From the NCBI RefSeq assembly GCF_016650695.1, contig NZ_JAEKFH010000003.1, forward strand, positions 1,260,001 to 1,324,000: DNA of 64,000 nucleotides, in the 5' to 3' direction. Position numbers and translations under genes: made by a program. The notes beneath the pieces are model-generated. The model worked only from the letters and a program-made list of their open reading frames with translations. It ran no database searches and was not told the origin of the DNA. The stretch is from Pseudomonas sp. TH41 (GTDB taxonomy: Bacteria; Pseudomonadota; Gammaproteobacteria; Pseudomonadales; Pseudomonadaceae). Shown piece after piece: positions 28,209-37,040 of the stretch (position 1 is the stretch's first letter; each line of letters opens with the position of its first letter).

Positions 28209-29219
28209 ATGTTTAGTTTTATTGCCCGCCGATTGGGGTTATTGATCCCCACGTTCTTCGGCATCACCTTGCTGACTTTCGCGTTGATTCGCATGATTCC
28301 TGGCGACCCCGTGGAAGTAATGATGGGCGAACGTCGCGTCGACCCCGAAATGCATGCTCAGGCAATGGAACGCCTTGGTCTGAACAAACCGCTGTATGCC
28401 CAATACCTGGATTACATTGGCAAACTGGCCCACGGCGATCTCGGCGAGTCCCTGCGTACCCGTGAAAGCGTATGGACCGAATTCAAGTCCCTGTTCCCCG
28501 CCACCTTCGAGCTGTCCATGGCCGCCCTGCTGTTCGCTGGCGTCCTCGGGCTGCTGGCCGGGGTGATCGCGGCACTCAAGCGAGGGTCCCTGTTCGACCA
28601 TGGGGTAATGGGCATCTCCCTCGCGGGATATTCGATGCCGATCTTCTGGTGGGGCCTGATTCTGATCATGTTCTTCTCGGTGACCCTGGGATGGACGCCG
28701 GTATCGGGGCAAAACGACCTGCTGATCGACATCGAGCGCCCGACAGGTTTCATGCTGATCGATACCTGGCTCAGCGATGAACCCGGTGCCCTGCTCGACT
28801 ACCTGCACCACCTGATTCTGCCCGCCATCGTATTGGGCACCATTCCGCTGGCGGTGATCGCACGGATGACCCGCTCTTCGATGCTCGAAGTGCTGCGTGA
28901 AGACTACATCCGCACCGCCCGCGCCAAAGGCCTGTCGCCGGCACGCGTGGTATTCGTCCATGGCCTGCGCAATGCCCTGATCCCGGTGCTGACCGTGGTC
29001 GGCCTGCAAGTCGGCACCCTGTTGGCCGGTGCGGTCCTGACCGAAACCATCTTCTCTTGGCCGGGCATCGGCAAATGGCTGATCGAAGCCATTGGCGCGC
29101 GGGATTATCCCGTGGTGCAGAACGGCATCCTGCTAATTGCCTGCATTGTGATTCTGGTTAACTTCGTGGTGGATATCCTCTACGGCTTTGCCAACCCACG
29201 CATTCGTCACCAGCGCTGA
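28209..29219 (+). CDS. dppB: Dipeptide ABC transporter permease DppB
   Basis: Inner-membrane permease of 336 residues. It starts MFSFIARRLGLLIPTFFGITLLTFALIRMIPGDPVEVMMG (split), the typical DppB/OppB N-terminal helix and PGDP motif. The EAA loop reads DYIRTARAKGLSPARVVFVHGLRNALIPV (split) near residues 235-263, the contact with the ATPase subunits. Three or four further helices follow. It forms the heterodimeric channel with DppC, 11 bp downstream. Confidence 0.96.
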   Translation: MFSFIARRLGLLIPTFFGITLLTFALIRMIPGDPVEVMMGERRVDPEMHAQAMERLGLNKPLYAQYLDYIGKLAHGDLGESLRTRESVWTEFKSLFPATFELSMAALLFAGVLGLLAGVIAALKRGSLFDHGVMGISLAGYSMPIFWWGLILIMFFSVTLGWTPVSGQNDLLIDIERPTGFMLIDTWLSDEPGALLDYLHHLILPAIVLGTIPLAVIARMTRSSMLEVLREDYIRTARAKGLSPARVVFVHGLRNALIPVLTVVGLQVGTLLAGAVLTETIFSWPGIGKWLIEAIGARDYPVVQNGILLIACIVILVNFVVDILYGFANPRIRHQR

Positions 29220-29230
29220 GATCAAGACTA

Positions 29231-30142
29231 ATGAGCACTCCAATCCCCTCAGTAGCAGTCGATCAAAGCCTGCTTTATCCATCGCCGTACAAAGAGTTCT
29301 GGCAAGCGTTCTCGAAGAACAAAGGTGCTGTTGCCGGCCTGATATTCATGATCATCGTGGTGTTTTGCGCACTGTTCGCGCCATGGGTTGCCCCGCACAA
29401 CCCGAGCGAACAATTTCGCGAGTTCCTGCTGACGCCGCCGGCCTGGCTGGAAGGTGGGCAGATTCAGTTCCTGTTCGGCACCGATGAGCTGGGGCGTGAC
29501 CTGCTGTCACGTCTGATCACCGGTTCACGCCTGTCGCTGTTGATCGGTATGTCGTCGGTGGTCATGTCGCTGATTCCCGGCATTCTGCTGGGTCTGTTCG
29601 CCGGGTTCTTCCCGCGCGTGCTCGGCCCGACCATCATGCGTCTGATGGACATCATGCTGGCCCTGCCGTCCTTGCTGCTGGCTGTGGCGATTGTCGCCAT
29701 CCTCGGCCCTGGCCTGATCAACACCATTATCGCCATCGCCGTGGTTTCGTTGCCGTCCTATGTTCGTCTGACCCGCGCCGCGGTGATGGGCGAACTGAAC
29801 CGCGACTACGTGACCGCTGCACGCCTGGCCGGTGCCGGTTTGCCACGCCTGATGTTCGTCACTGTGCTGCCCAACTGCATGGCGCCACTGATCGTTCAGG
29901 CGACCCTGAGCTTCTCTTCGGCGATCCTCGATGCCGCGGCACTGGGCTTCCTCGGCCTTGGCGTACAACCGCCAACCCCTGAGTGGGGCACCATGCTGGC
30001 TTCGGCTCGCGACTACATCGAACGCGCCTGGTGGGTAGTCAGTCTGCCAGGTTTGACCATTTTGCTCAGCGTGCTGGCAATCAACTTGATGGGCGACGGT
30101 CTGCGCGATGCGCTGGACCCGAAACTCAAGAACGCCGCCTGA
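29231..30142 (+). CDS. dppC: Dipeptide ABC transporter permease DppC
   Basis: Second permease subunit, 303 residues. The cytoplasmic N-terminus contains the OppC_N segment ([20 protein letters not shown], split), then helix 1 ([18 protein letters not shown]). It has [20 protein letters not shown], a DppC/OppC hallmark, and an EAA loop, [24 protein letters not shown]. The gene lies 11 bp after dppB and 10 bp before dppD, in an unbroken operon. Confidence 0.96.
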   Translation: MSTPIPSVAVDQSLLYPSPYKEFWQAFSKNKGAVAGLIFMIIVVFCALFAPWVAPHNPSEQFREFLLTPPAWLEGGQIQFLFGTDELGRDLLSRLITGSRLSLLIGMSSVVMSLIPGILLGLFAGFFPRVLGPTIMRLMDIMLALPSLLLAVAIVAILGPGLINTIIAIAVVSLPSYVRLTRAAVMGELNRDYVTAARLAGAGLPRLMFVTVLPNCMAPLIVQATLSFSSAILDAAALGFLGLGVQPPTPEWGTMLASARDYIERAWWVVSLPGLTILLSVLAINLMGDGLRDALDPKLKNAA

Positions 30143-30152
30143 GGAGATTCAA

Positions 30153-31121
30153 ATGTCACTGTTAGAAATCAAGAATCTCAGCGTTCGCTTCGGCGACGCC
30201 AATGCTGTTCCGGTGGTCGACGGTCTCGACATTTCCGTCGACAAGGGCGAAGTCCTGGCCATCGTCGGCGAATCGGGTTCCGGCAAGTCCGTGACCATGA
30301 TGGCGCTGATGGGCCTGATCGAGCACCCGGGGATCGTTACCGCCGACGCGCTGAATTTCGACGGTACGAACATGCTCAAGCTCAGCAACCGTCAGCGCCG
30401 AAAAATCGTCGGCAAAGACCTGGCCATGGTCTTCCAGGACCCGATGACCGCGCTGAACCCGAGCTACACCGTCGGTTTCCAGATCGAAGAAGTGCTGCGT
30501 TTGCACCTGAAGATGTCTGGCAAGCAAGCCCGCAAGCGCGCCATTGAACTGCTGGAAAAAGTGGAAATCCCGGGTGCCGCCAGCCGTATGGACGCCTACC
30601 CGCATCAACTGTCCGGCGGTATGAGCCAACGCGTTGCGATCGCCATGGCGATTGCCGGTGAACCGAAACTGCTGATCGCCGACGAACCGACCACGGCACT
30701 CGACGTGACGATTCAGGCGCAGATCATGGACCTGCTGCTGGCCTTGCAGAAAGAGCAGAACATGGGCCTGGTGCTGATCACTCACGACCTCGCGGTCGTG
30801 GCCGAAACCGCCCAACGTGTGTGCGTGATGTACGCCGGCCAAGCGGTCGAAGTCGGTCAAGTGCCACAGCTGTTCGACATTCCGGCACACCCATACAGCG
30901 AAGCGCTGCTCAAGGCGATTCCGGAACACAGCTTGGGCGCCTCGCGCCTGTCGACACTACCGGGCATCGTTCCCGGTCGTTATGACCGTCCGCAAGGCTG
31001 CCTGCTGTCGCCGCGCTGCCCGTATGTGCAGGACAACTGCCGCGCGCAACGTCCGAACCTTGACCCGAAAAGCAACAGCCTCGCCCGCTGCTTCTACCCG
31101 CTGAACCAGGAGGTGGCGTAA
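30153..31121 (+). CDS. dppD: Dipeptide ABC transporter ATP-binding protein DppD
   Basis: ATPase subunit of 322 residues. Walker A is GESGSGKS (about 39-46), the signature [15 protein letters not shown], and Walker [13 protein letters not shown]. The C-terminal oligopeptide_HPY extension has the cysteine pattern [20 protein letters not shown], which coordinates an iron-sulfur cluster in characterised DppD/OppD proteins. The start at 30153 follows GAGGAGATTCAA; the longer frame begins inside dppC. Its stop TAA shares one base with the dppF ATG. Confidence 0.96.
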   Translation: MSLLEIKNLSVRFGDANAVPVVDGLDISVDKGEVLAIVGESGSGKSVTMMALMGLIEHPGIVTADALNFDGTNMLKLSNRQRRKIVGKDLAMVFQDPMTALNPSYTVGFQIEEVLRLHLKMSGKQARKRAIELLEKVEIPGAASRMDAYPHQLSGGMSQRVAIAMAIAGEPKLLIADEPTTALDVTIQAQIMDLLLALQKEQNMGLVLITHDLAVVAETAQRVCVMYAGQAVEVGQVPQLFDIPAHPYSEALLKAIPEHSLGASRLSTLPGIVPGRYDRPQGCLLSPRCPYVQDNCRAQRPNLDPKSNSLARCFYPLNQEVA

Positions 31122-32101
31122 TGGCCGTCGTACTTACCGCCCGCGACCTGACCCGTCACTACGAAGTGTCCCGTGGCCTGTTCAAGGGCCATGCGACCGT
31201 ACGCGCCCTGAACGGTGTGTCGTTTGAACTGGAAGCCGGCAAGACCCTCGCGGTCGTCGGTGAATCGGGTTGCGGCAAATCCACCCTGGCCCGTGCCCTG
31301 ACGCTGATCGAAGAACCGTCCTCCGGTTCCTTGAAAATCGCCGGGCAGGAAGTCACCGGTGCTGACAAGGCTCAACGCAAACAACTGCGCAAAGACGTGC
31401 AGATGGTGTTCCAGAGCCCGTATGCCTCGTTGAATCCACGGCAGAAGGTCGGTGATCAGCTGGCCGAGCCACTGCTGATCAACACCAACCTGAGCGCCTC
31501 GGAACGTCGCGAGAAAGTTCAGGCGATGATGAAGCAGGTGGGTTTGCGCCCTGAGCATTATCAACGCTATCCGCATATGTTCTCCGGCGGTCAACGCCAG
31601 CGGATCGCCCTCGCCCGGGCGATGATGCTGCAACCGAAAGTGCTGGTCGCGGACGAACCGACCTCGGCGCTGGACGTATCGATTCAGGCGCAGGTGCTGA
31701 ACCTGTTCATGGACCTGCAACAAGAGTTCAACACGGCGTACGTGTTCATTTCCCACAACTTGGCGGTGGTGCAACACGTCGCCGATGATGTGATGGTGAT
31801 GTACCTCGGTCGCCCGGTGGAAATGGGCCCGAAGAACGACATCTACGAACGCCCGCTGCACCCCTACACCCAGGCGTTGCTGTCGGCGACCCCGACCATT
31901 CACCCGGACCCGAACAAGCCGAAAATCAAGATCGTCGGCGAACTGCCCAACCCGCTGAACCCGCCGTCCGGCTGCGCCTTCCACAAGCGCTGCCCGTACG
32001 CCACCGAGCGCTGCAGCATCGAAGAGCCGGCCTTGCGCCTGCTCGACAGCCGCCAGGTAGCGTGCCACTACGCCGAGCAATTCCTCGACGGCGCGGCATA
32101 A
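31121..32101 (+). CDS. dppF: Dipeptide ABC transporter ATP-binding protein DppF
   Basis: Second ATPase subunit, 326 residues. Walker A is GESGCGKS, the signature FSGGQRQRIALARAM and Walker B VLVADEPTSALD. The C-terminal extension has NPPSGCAFHKRCPYATERCSIEEPALR (split), with the same Cys spacing as DppD. It is paired with DppD and coupled by overlapping stop and start codons. It is the last gene of dppA4-dppBCDF, followed by a REP half-palindrome and a terminator. Confidence 0.96.
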   Translation: MAVVLTARDLTRHYEVSRGLFKGHATVRALNGVSFELEAGKTLAVVGESGCGKSTLARALTLIEEPSSGSLKIAGQEVTGADKAQRKQLRKDVQMVFQSPYASLNPRQKVGDQLAEPLLINTNLSASERREKVQAMMKQVGLRPEHYQRYPHMFSGGQRQRIALARAMMLQPKVLVADEPTSALDVSIQAQVLNLFMDLQQEFNTAYVFISHNLAVVQHVADDVMVMYLGRPVEMGPKNDIYERPLHPYTQALLSATPTIHPDPNKPKIKIVGELPNPLNPPSGCAFHKRCPYATERCSIEEPALRLLDSRQVACHYAEQFLDGAA

Positions 32102-32106
32102 AAAAA

Positions 32107-32134
32107 TGTGGGAGCGAGCAGGCTCGCTTCCACA
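32107..32134. repeat. Solitary REP hairpin
   Basis: TGTGGGAGCGAG and CTCGCTTCCACA are near-perfect 12-nt arms around CAGG. It is a single REP hairpin without the second copy seen in the other elements, just after dppF. Confidence 0.7.
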
Positions 32135-32147
32135 TGTTTTCTATCAG

Positions 32148-32196
32148 CCCCTTCTGCAGGACTGCGCATCAGTCCGGCAGAAGGGGTTTTCTTTTG
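32148..32196 (+). terminator. Intrinsic terminator of the dpp operon
   Basis: CCCCTTCTGC pairs with GCAGAAGGGG, with an inner GGACT/AGTCC stem, followed by TTTTCTTTTG, 47 nt after the dppF stop. Confidence 0.85.
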
Positions 32197-32204
32197 TCTG
32201 TCGT

Positions 32205-32447
32205 TTAAGCCCCTTCGTCATCGCTGTCCGGCTCGTCTGTGGTCGAGTCGTCATCGTCTTCGCTACCGCCCTGCCCTTTGTCCCCGCCCTCGGATTCAGA
32301 CTTGGCGATCATCAGGGCCGTGTGCGTCACCTGCCCGCTCGAAGCGTGCTCCCCCTGATCCGGGCACTGCGCCCACGCCGCCGACATGCCAACGGACAGC
32401 ATCACCAAAACCTTAAGCAACAGCACAATGCGTTGAAAAATGCTCAT
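32205..32447 (-). CDS. Small exported acidic protein of unknown function
   Basis: The 80-residue product has a hydrophobic signal (IVLLLKVLVMLSVGMSAAWAQ, cleavage near residue 27), a short middle part with one Cys and two His, and a C-terminal half almost entirely Asp, Glu, Ser, Gly and Thr (SESEGGDKGQGGSEDDDDST, then more). I do not recognise a family. The acidic tail could bind cations. The start was chosen at MSIFQR; an ATG four codons earlier at 32459 is also possible, and AAGGA lies in front of both. The 3' end faces the dpp terminator. Confidence 0.6.
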   Translation of the reverse strand: MSIFQRIVLLLKVLVMLSVGMSAAWAQCPDQGEHASSGQVTHTALMIAKSESEGGDKGQGGSEDDDDSTTDEPDSDDEGA

Positions 32448-32601
32448 AGCCGATTCCATCCTTTCTTGGGTGAAGCATGGGGTGCCTGACTGGCGCTATG
32501 TGAAATCTAGTTCCGATTGCCTCGGTTCTCCAGATAGGACGCTAATGATGGGACGGAATGCCGTTGGAGGGGAGATTGGTTTTGAATAAGGGTTATGCCG
32601 A

Positions 32602-32691
32602 AAAGATCAAAAGATCGCAGCCTTCGGCAGCTCCTACAGAGATTGGCGTTTCCCTGTAGGAGCTGCCGAAGGCTGCGATCTTTTTTGATCC
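32602..32691. repeat. REP pair in everted order, GAGCTGCCGAAGG type
   Basis: Two copies of the TGTAGGAGCTGCCGAAGGCT unit lie back to back: the inverse copy comes first (GATCGCAGCCTTCGGCAGCT), then 16 nt, then the forward copy. All other pairs of this group in the window have forward then inverse. The 278-bp gap between the acidic protein and the NTF2-like gene is otherwise featureless. Confidence 0.85.
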
Positions 32692-32737
32692 TGTTTTGCT
32701 AAGGTCATCGCCAAACATACAAACAAAAGGCACTGAC

Positions 32738-33103
32738 ATGGATCTGTCTCAAACATTGCTGCAACTTGAACAATGCCTCCTGTCACAAGAAACCCGGCGC
32801 GATCCCAAAGAAATATCAAATCTGATCGCCGACGACTTCATTGAGTTCAGTGCCAGCGGAAGCACTTGGACCAAAGCCGACCTTGTTGAGCAGTTGCCTC
32901 ATCAGCCTTTCACCGAACGTACCATCAATGAATTCGCAGCCAAACAGTTGTCAGAACACACCGCGCTCGTGACCTACCACTGTCACACCATCTCCATCGG
33001 CCAGCACTCCCCCGCCAACAGCTTGCGCAGTTCAATCTGGCGTCATCAGGACGAGCAATGGCGGATGGTGTTCCATCAGGGAACATTTCTGCCCCTGCAG
33101 TGA
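32738..33103 (+). CDS. NTF2-like (DUF4440-type) protein
   Basis: A 121-residue cytoplasmic protein with the SnoaL/NTF2-like pattern: an N-terminal helix (LSQTLLQLEQCLLS), IADDFIEFSASGSTWTKADLVEQL, and paired strands ending SIWRHQDEQWRMVFHQGTFL, as in DUF4440 proteins. Members include small hydrolases, isomerases and proteins without known catalysis, so no reaction can be named. The start at 32738 follows AAAAGGCACTGAC. A REPIN begins 3 bp after the stop codon. Confidence 0.8.
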   Translation: MDLSQTLLQLEQCLLSQETRRDPKEISNLIADDFIEFSASGSTWTKADLVEQLPHQPFTERTINEFAAKQLSEHTALVTYHCHTISIGQHSPANSLRSSIWRHQDEQWRMVFHQGTFLPLQ

Positions 33104-33105
33104 CT

Positions 33106-33205
33106 TGTAAGAGCGAGCTTGCTCGCGATGGACGTCAGGACGCCGCGTTTCTTCAGACACCGCTAGATATCGTTGTCGATTTTCGCGAGCGAGCTCGCTC
33201 CTACA
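33106..33205. repeat. REPIN, 100-bp class
   Basis: Ends TGTAAGAGCGAGCTTGCTCG and the inverse. The spacer is more diverged than in the other 100-bp copies, but the total length is identical. It starts two bases after the stop codon of the NTF2-like gene. Confidence 0.9.
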
Positions 33206-33212
33206 AGGGCAC

Positions 33213-33246
33213 AAAAAAGCCCCGCAGCTTTCGCAACGGGGCTTTT
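33213..33246. terminator. Bidirectional intrinsic terminator
   Basis: GCCCCG and CGGGGC with a 12-nt loop, flanked by AAAAAA on the left and TTTT on the right. On the minus strand it gives the prfC terminator (stem then TTTTTT); on the plus strand it can stop the NTF2-like transcript. Confidence 0.8.
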
Positions 33247-33265
33247 GGGTGTTCCAGCTCAGCGC

Positions 33266-34849
33266 TTAGTGATGCTCACGCGTCGCACGGAATTTCACGT
33301 CCGGCCAGCGTTCTTCCATCAACGCCAGGTTAACCCGGGTCGGGGCGAGGTAGGTCAGGTGACCGCCACCGTCGACCGCGAGGTTTTCCACGGCCTTGAC
33401 CCGGAATTCCTCGAGCTTCTTCTTATCGTCGCAATCGATCCAGCGGGCGGAATAAACGGTGATCGGCTCGTACGAGCACTCGACCTTGTATTCCTCTTTC
33501 AAGCGGCTGGCGACCACGTCGAACTGCAGCACACCGACGGCGCCGAGGATGATGTCGTTGCTGCGCTCAGGGAAGAACACCTGGGTCGCGCCCTCTTCCG
33601 CGAGTTGCTGCAGGCCCTGGCGCAATTGCTTGGATTTCAGCGGGTCACGCAGGCGCACGCGGCGGAACAGTTCCGGGGCAAAGTGCGGGATGCCGGTGAA
33701 GCCCAGGACTTCGCCTTCGGTGAAGGTATCGCCAATCTGGATGGTGCCGTGGTTGTGCAGGCCGATGATGTCGCCGGCGAACGCTTCTTCCAGTTGCTCA
33801 CGTTCGGAGGAGAAGAAGGTCAGCGCATCGCCGATCCGCACGTCTTTGCCGGTGCGCACGTGGCGCATTTTCATGCCTTTTTCGTACTTGCCGGAGCAGA
33901 TCCGCATGAAGGCGATGCGGTCGCGGTGTTTCGGGTCCATGTTCGCCTGGATCTTGAACACGAAACCGGCGAATTTCTCTTCAACTGGCTCCACGGTGCG
34001 CTCATTGGCGACACGGGCCAGCGGTTTCGGCGCCCAGTTGACCACGGCGTCGAGCACGTGATCGACACCGAAGTTGCCCAGCGCGGTACCGAAGAATACC
34101 GGGGTCAGTTGGCCGTCGAGGAATTCCTGCTGATTGAATTCGTGACAGGCGCCCTGCACCAGTTCCAGCTGATCAACAAAGCGATCGTACTCGTCACCCA
34201 AATGCGCACGGGCTTCATCGGAGTCGAGTTTTTCGATGATTTTCACATCGGTGCGCTCGTGGCCGTGGCCAGCGGTGTACACGATGATGTAGTCGTCGGC
34301 GAGGTGATAAACGCCCTTGAAGTCGCGGTAGCAACCGATCGGCCAGGTAATCGGCGCCGCCTTGATCTTCAGGACCGCTTCGATTTCGTCGAGCAGTTCG
34401 ATCGGGTCGCGGATATCACGGTCGAGTTTGTTGATAAAGCTGACGATCGGCGTGTCACGCAGACGGCAGACGTCCATCAGCGCGATGGTCCGTGGCTCTA
34501 CACCCTTACCGCCGTCGAGGACCATCAAGGCCGAGTCCACCGCCGTCAGGGTGCGGTAAGTATCTTCGGAGAAGTCTTCGTGGCCCGGGGTGTCGAGCAG
34601 GTTGATCATGTGATCGCGATACGGGAACTGCATGACCGACGTGGTAATGGAAATACCCCGTTGTTTTTCCATTTCCATCCAGTCGGAGGTGGCATGGCGG
34701 TCAGACTTGCGAGATTTCACCGTGCCAGCAATCGCAATCGCCTTGCCCATCAGCAAGAGCTTCTCGGTGATGGTGGTTTTACCGGCATCGGGGTGGGAAA
34801 TAATGGCGAAAGTGCGGCGTTTCGCGACTTCGGCGGCCTGTTTGGTCAT
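33266..34849 (-). CDS. prfC: Peptide chain release factor 3
   Basis: Translational GTPase that removes RF1 and RF2 from the ribosome after peptide release. The start at 34849 gives 527 residues. G-domain motifs are SHPDAGKTT (G1), DTPGHEDFS (G3) and SFINKLDRD (G4); [14 protein letters not shown] is the switch-I region. Domains II and III follow, ending FRATREHH. The upstream frame to 34918 has no homology. It is monocistronic, with its own terminator. Confidence 0.97.
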   Translation of the reverse strand: MTKQAAEVAKRRTFAIISHPDAGKTTITEKLLLMGKAIAIAGTVKSRKSDRHATSDWMEMEKQRGISITTSVMQFPYRDHMINLLDTPGHEDFSEDTYRTLTAVDSALMVLDGGKGVEPRTIALMDVCRLRDTPIVSFINKLDRDIRDPIELLDEIEAVLKIKAAPITWPIGCYRDFKGVYHLADDYIIVYTAGHGHERTDVKIIEKLDSDEARAHLGDEYDRFVDQLELVQGACHEFNQQEFLDGQLTPVFFGTALGNFGVDHVLDAVVNWAPKPLARVANERTVEPVEEKFAGFVFKIQANMDPKHRDRIAFMRICSGKYEKGMKMRHVRTGKDVRIGDALTFFSSEREQLEEAFAGDIIGLHNHGTIQIGDTFTEGEVLGFTGIPHFAPELFRRVRLRDPLKSKQLRQGLQQLAEEGATQVFFPERSNDIILGAVGVLQFDVVASRLKEEYKVECSYEPITVYSARWIDCDDKKKLEEFRVKAVENLAVDGGGHLTYLAPTRVNLALMEERWPDVKFRATREHH

Positions 34850-34950
34850 GGGAAATCGCCTGGCAGGTGATTCAAAAAAGGGCGGCGAGTATAGCTTAAA
34901 AAGTGATCTACGGACCACCGTCCGTAGGCGCTGCTAAAGCACGCAACCTC

Positions 34951-35046
34951 TGTAGGAGCTGCCGAAGGCTGCGATCTTTTGATCTTGATCTTCGGTGGTT
35001 TTTAAAAAAACAAGATCAAAAGATCGCAGCCTTCGGCGCTCCTACA
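34951..35046. repeat. REP pair, GAGCTGCCGAAGG type
   Basis: Long palindrome with arms TGTAGGAGCTGCCGAAGGCT...GATCTTTTGATCTTG and the inverse; one base pair is missing in the right arm (CTTCGGCGCTCC). It lies in the 548-bp gap between prfC and the osmoprotectant operon. The stretch between it and the next REPIN (35047-35181) has no gene that I can support. Confidence 0.88.
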
Positions 35047-35181
35047 GGATTAAAAATGGAACCTTTTGAAAGGTGGAGGCGTCCACTCCCCTGTTACAGC
35101 CCTCGTGGCAGGGTATGAAAAACCTGCAAGTTAGCCTGACGAGGCTGCGCTTATGGCTCGATACGCCGTACGCCTTCCCTT

Positions 35182-35281
35182 TGTAGGAGCGAGCTTGCTC
35201 GCGATAGACGTCAACGATAACGCGTGCTGTCTGAATGATTGCGTTATCCGGACTTTTTTCGCGAGCAAGCTCGCTCCTACA
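35182..35281. repeat. REPIN, 100-bp class
   Basis: Ends TGTAGGAGCGAGCTTGCTCG and the inverse; left spacer half ACGTCAACGATAACGCG. It lies 116 bp upstream of the ABC operon start, so the promoter of that operon must lie between, or upstream with the REPIN in the leader. Confidence 0.92.
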
Positions 35282-35397
35282 GAGGAACGCATTCGGCGCA
35301 TGAAGAGCTGCTTCTCGCGAACGTTGATTTCCCGGCAGCCAGCAATGGCCTGCCTCACGGGACTGCGTTCGCCGACAAAGAAAAAAGGAGTCCGCCT

Positions 35398-36114
35398 GTG
35401 GCTATTCGCTATGGCAAAGGGCTGATAGGAGGTGCGGTTGTCGTCGCCCTTCTGGCCCTGCTGGTCCACTGGATTGGCATCAACACGATCCAATATTACC
35501 GCGACGATTTGTTGTTTTACCTGCAAGCTCATCTGATTCTCGTCCTCGTTTCCATGCTGGCCGCCCTTGTTGTGGGCATCCCCGCCGGCATCTTCCTCAG
35601 CCGCCCGACCATGGTGGGCCGCGCTGAACGCTTCATGCAGATCTTCAACATCGGCAACACCGTGCCGCCTCTCGCCGTACTCGCCATCGCCCTGGGTATT
35701 CTGGGCATCGGCAGTGGCCCCGCGATCTTCGCCCTGTTCCTCGCCTCGTTGTTGCCGATCGTGCGCAACACCTATGAAGGCCTGAAAAACGTTCAAGGTT
35801 CGCTCAAGGAAGCGGCCGTCGGCATCGGCATGACGCCCACTCAAGTGTTGTGGCGAGTCGAAATGCCAAACGCGGTGCCGATCATCATGGGCGGCGTGCG
35901 CGTCGCCCTGGCGATCAACGTCGGTACCGCACCGCTGGCGTTCCTGATTGGCGCCAACAGCCTGGGCAGCCTGATTTTCCCCGGCATCGCCCTGAACAAT
36001 CAGCCGCAACTGCTGCTCGGCGCGGCCTGCACCGCCCTGCTGGCCTTGCTGCTCGACGGCCTGGTGACACTCGCCAGCCGCCTCTGGCTCGAACGCGGCC
36101 TGCGCCCGTCTTAA
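35398..36114 (+). CDS. Osmoprotectant/quaternary-amine ABC transporter permease (first)
   Basis: A 238-residue permease of the OpuC/YehW group with about six helices. It has ARVMSLT-type family features: PAGIFLSRPTMVGRAERFMQ, FNIGNTVPPLAVLAIALGILGIG, and the EAA loop VQGSLKEAAVGIGMTPTQVLWRVEMP (split). The start is GTG at 35398, seven nt after a strong AAAAAAGGAG; the open frame further upstream runs into the REPIN. It is the first of four genes: permease, receptor, permease, ATPase. The likely substrates are glycine betaine, choline or carnitine. Confidence 0.88.
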   Translation: MAIRYGKGLIGGAVVVALLALLVHWIGINTIQYYRDDLLFYLQAHLILVLVSMLAALVVGIPAGIFLSRPTMVGRAERFMQIFNIGNTVPPLAVLAIALGILGIGSGPAIFALFLASLLPIVRNTYEGLKNVQGSLKEAAVGIGMTPTQVLWRVEMPNAVPIIMGGVRVALAINVGTAPLAFLIGANSLGSLIFPGIALNNQPQLLLGAACTALLALLLDGLVTLASRLWLERGLRPS

Positions 36115-36134
36115 GCCTCGGCAAAGGAATAATC

Positions 36135-37028
36135 ATGAAGAAATCAAGCTTTTTACTAGGCTGCGTTCTGCTGCTCGCAGGATTTGCCCAAGCCGCTGAA
36201 AAACCAGTGATCCGCATCGGCGCCCGGGTGTTCACCGAACAAACCCTGCTGGCGGAAATCACCTCCCAATACCTGCGCACCAAGGGTTACGACACCCAGG
36301 TGACGGGCGGTCTGGGCAGCAACCTGGCCCGCAGCGCCCACGAAAGTGGCCAGTTGGACCTGATGTGGGAATACACCGGCGTGTCGCTGGTGGCTTACAA
36401 CCACATCACTGAAAAACTCGACAGCGCTCAGTCCTACGCCAAGGTTAAAGAACTCGACGCGAAAAAAGGCCTGATCTGGCTCACCCCGTCGAAATTCAGC
36501 AACACCTACGCCCTCGCCCTGCCGGAAAACACCGCGAAGGCTTACCCGCAGATCAACACCATCAGCGAGCTGAACTCGGTGATGCAGGCTGAGGCGAAAA
36601 CCAATCATCTGGTGGCGCTGGATACCGAGTTCGCCAACCGCTCCGATGGTCTGGATGGCATGGTCGACCTCTACGGCATGAACCTGACCCGCAACAACAT
36701 CCGCCAGATGGACGCCGGGCTGGTCTACACCGCCCTGCGTAACGGCCAGGTGTTTGCCGGTCTGGTGTACACCACCGACGGCCGACTGAACGCGTTCAAG
36801 CTCAAGTTGCTGGAAGACGACAAGCACTACTTCCCGGACTACACCGCCGCGCCGGTGGTGCGTCAGGTTTACCTCGACGCCCATCCGAAACTCGCCGAAG
36901 AACTCAAGCCGCTGGCCGAACTGTTCGACGACGCCACCATGCGCCAGCTCAATGCGCGGGTCGATGTCGATCACGAAAGCCCTTCATCCGTTGCCGCAGA
37001 TTTCCTGCGCCAGCACCCCATCAACTGA
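36135..37028 (+). CDS. Osmoprotectant ABC transporter substrate-binding protein
   Basis: A 297-residue periplasmic receptor of the OpuAC/ProX (YehZ) family with signal LLGCVLLLAGFAQAAEKP. The mature part begins VIRIGARVFTEQTLLAEITSQYL and has LDLMWEYTGVSLVAYN and LVYTALRNGQVFAGLVYTTDGRL (split), which match quaternary-amine receptors. It is expected to bind betaine-like compounds through aromatic side chains. The start at 36135 follows AAAGGAATAATC. The N-terminal signal has no lipobox, so it is soluble and periplasmic. Confidence 0.9.
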   Translation: MKKSSFLLGCVLLLAGFAQAAEKPVIRIGARVFTEQTLLAEITSQYLRTKGYDTQVTGGLGSNLARSAHESGQLDLMWEYTGVSLVAYNHITEKLDSAQSYAKVKELDAKKGLIWLTPSKFSNTYALALPENTAKAYPQINTISELNSVMQAEAKTNHLVALDTEFANRSDGLDGMVDLYGMNLTRNNIRQMDAGLVYTALRNGQVFAGLVYTTDGRLNAFKLKLLEDDKHYFPDYTAAPVVRQVYLDAHPKLAEELKPLAELFDDATMRQLNARVDVDHESPSSVAADFLRQHPIN

Positions 37029-37040
37029 GGAGGAAAAGCC

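Noticed and set aside
33173..33333. Short frames over the REPIN and terminator downstream of the NTF2-like gene
   Set aside because: They consist of repeat and terminator sequence only and lack start signals.
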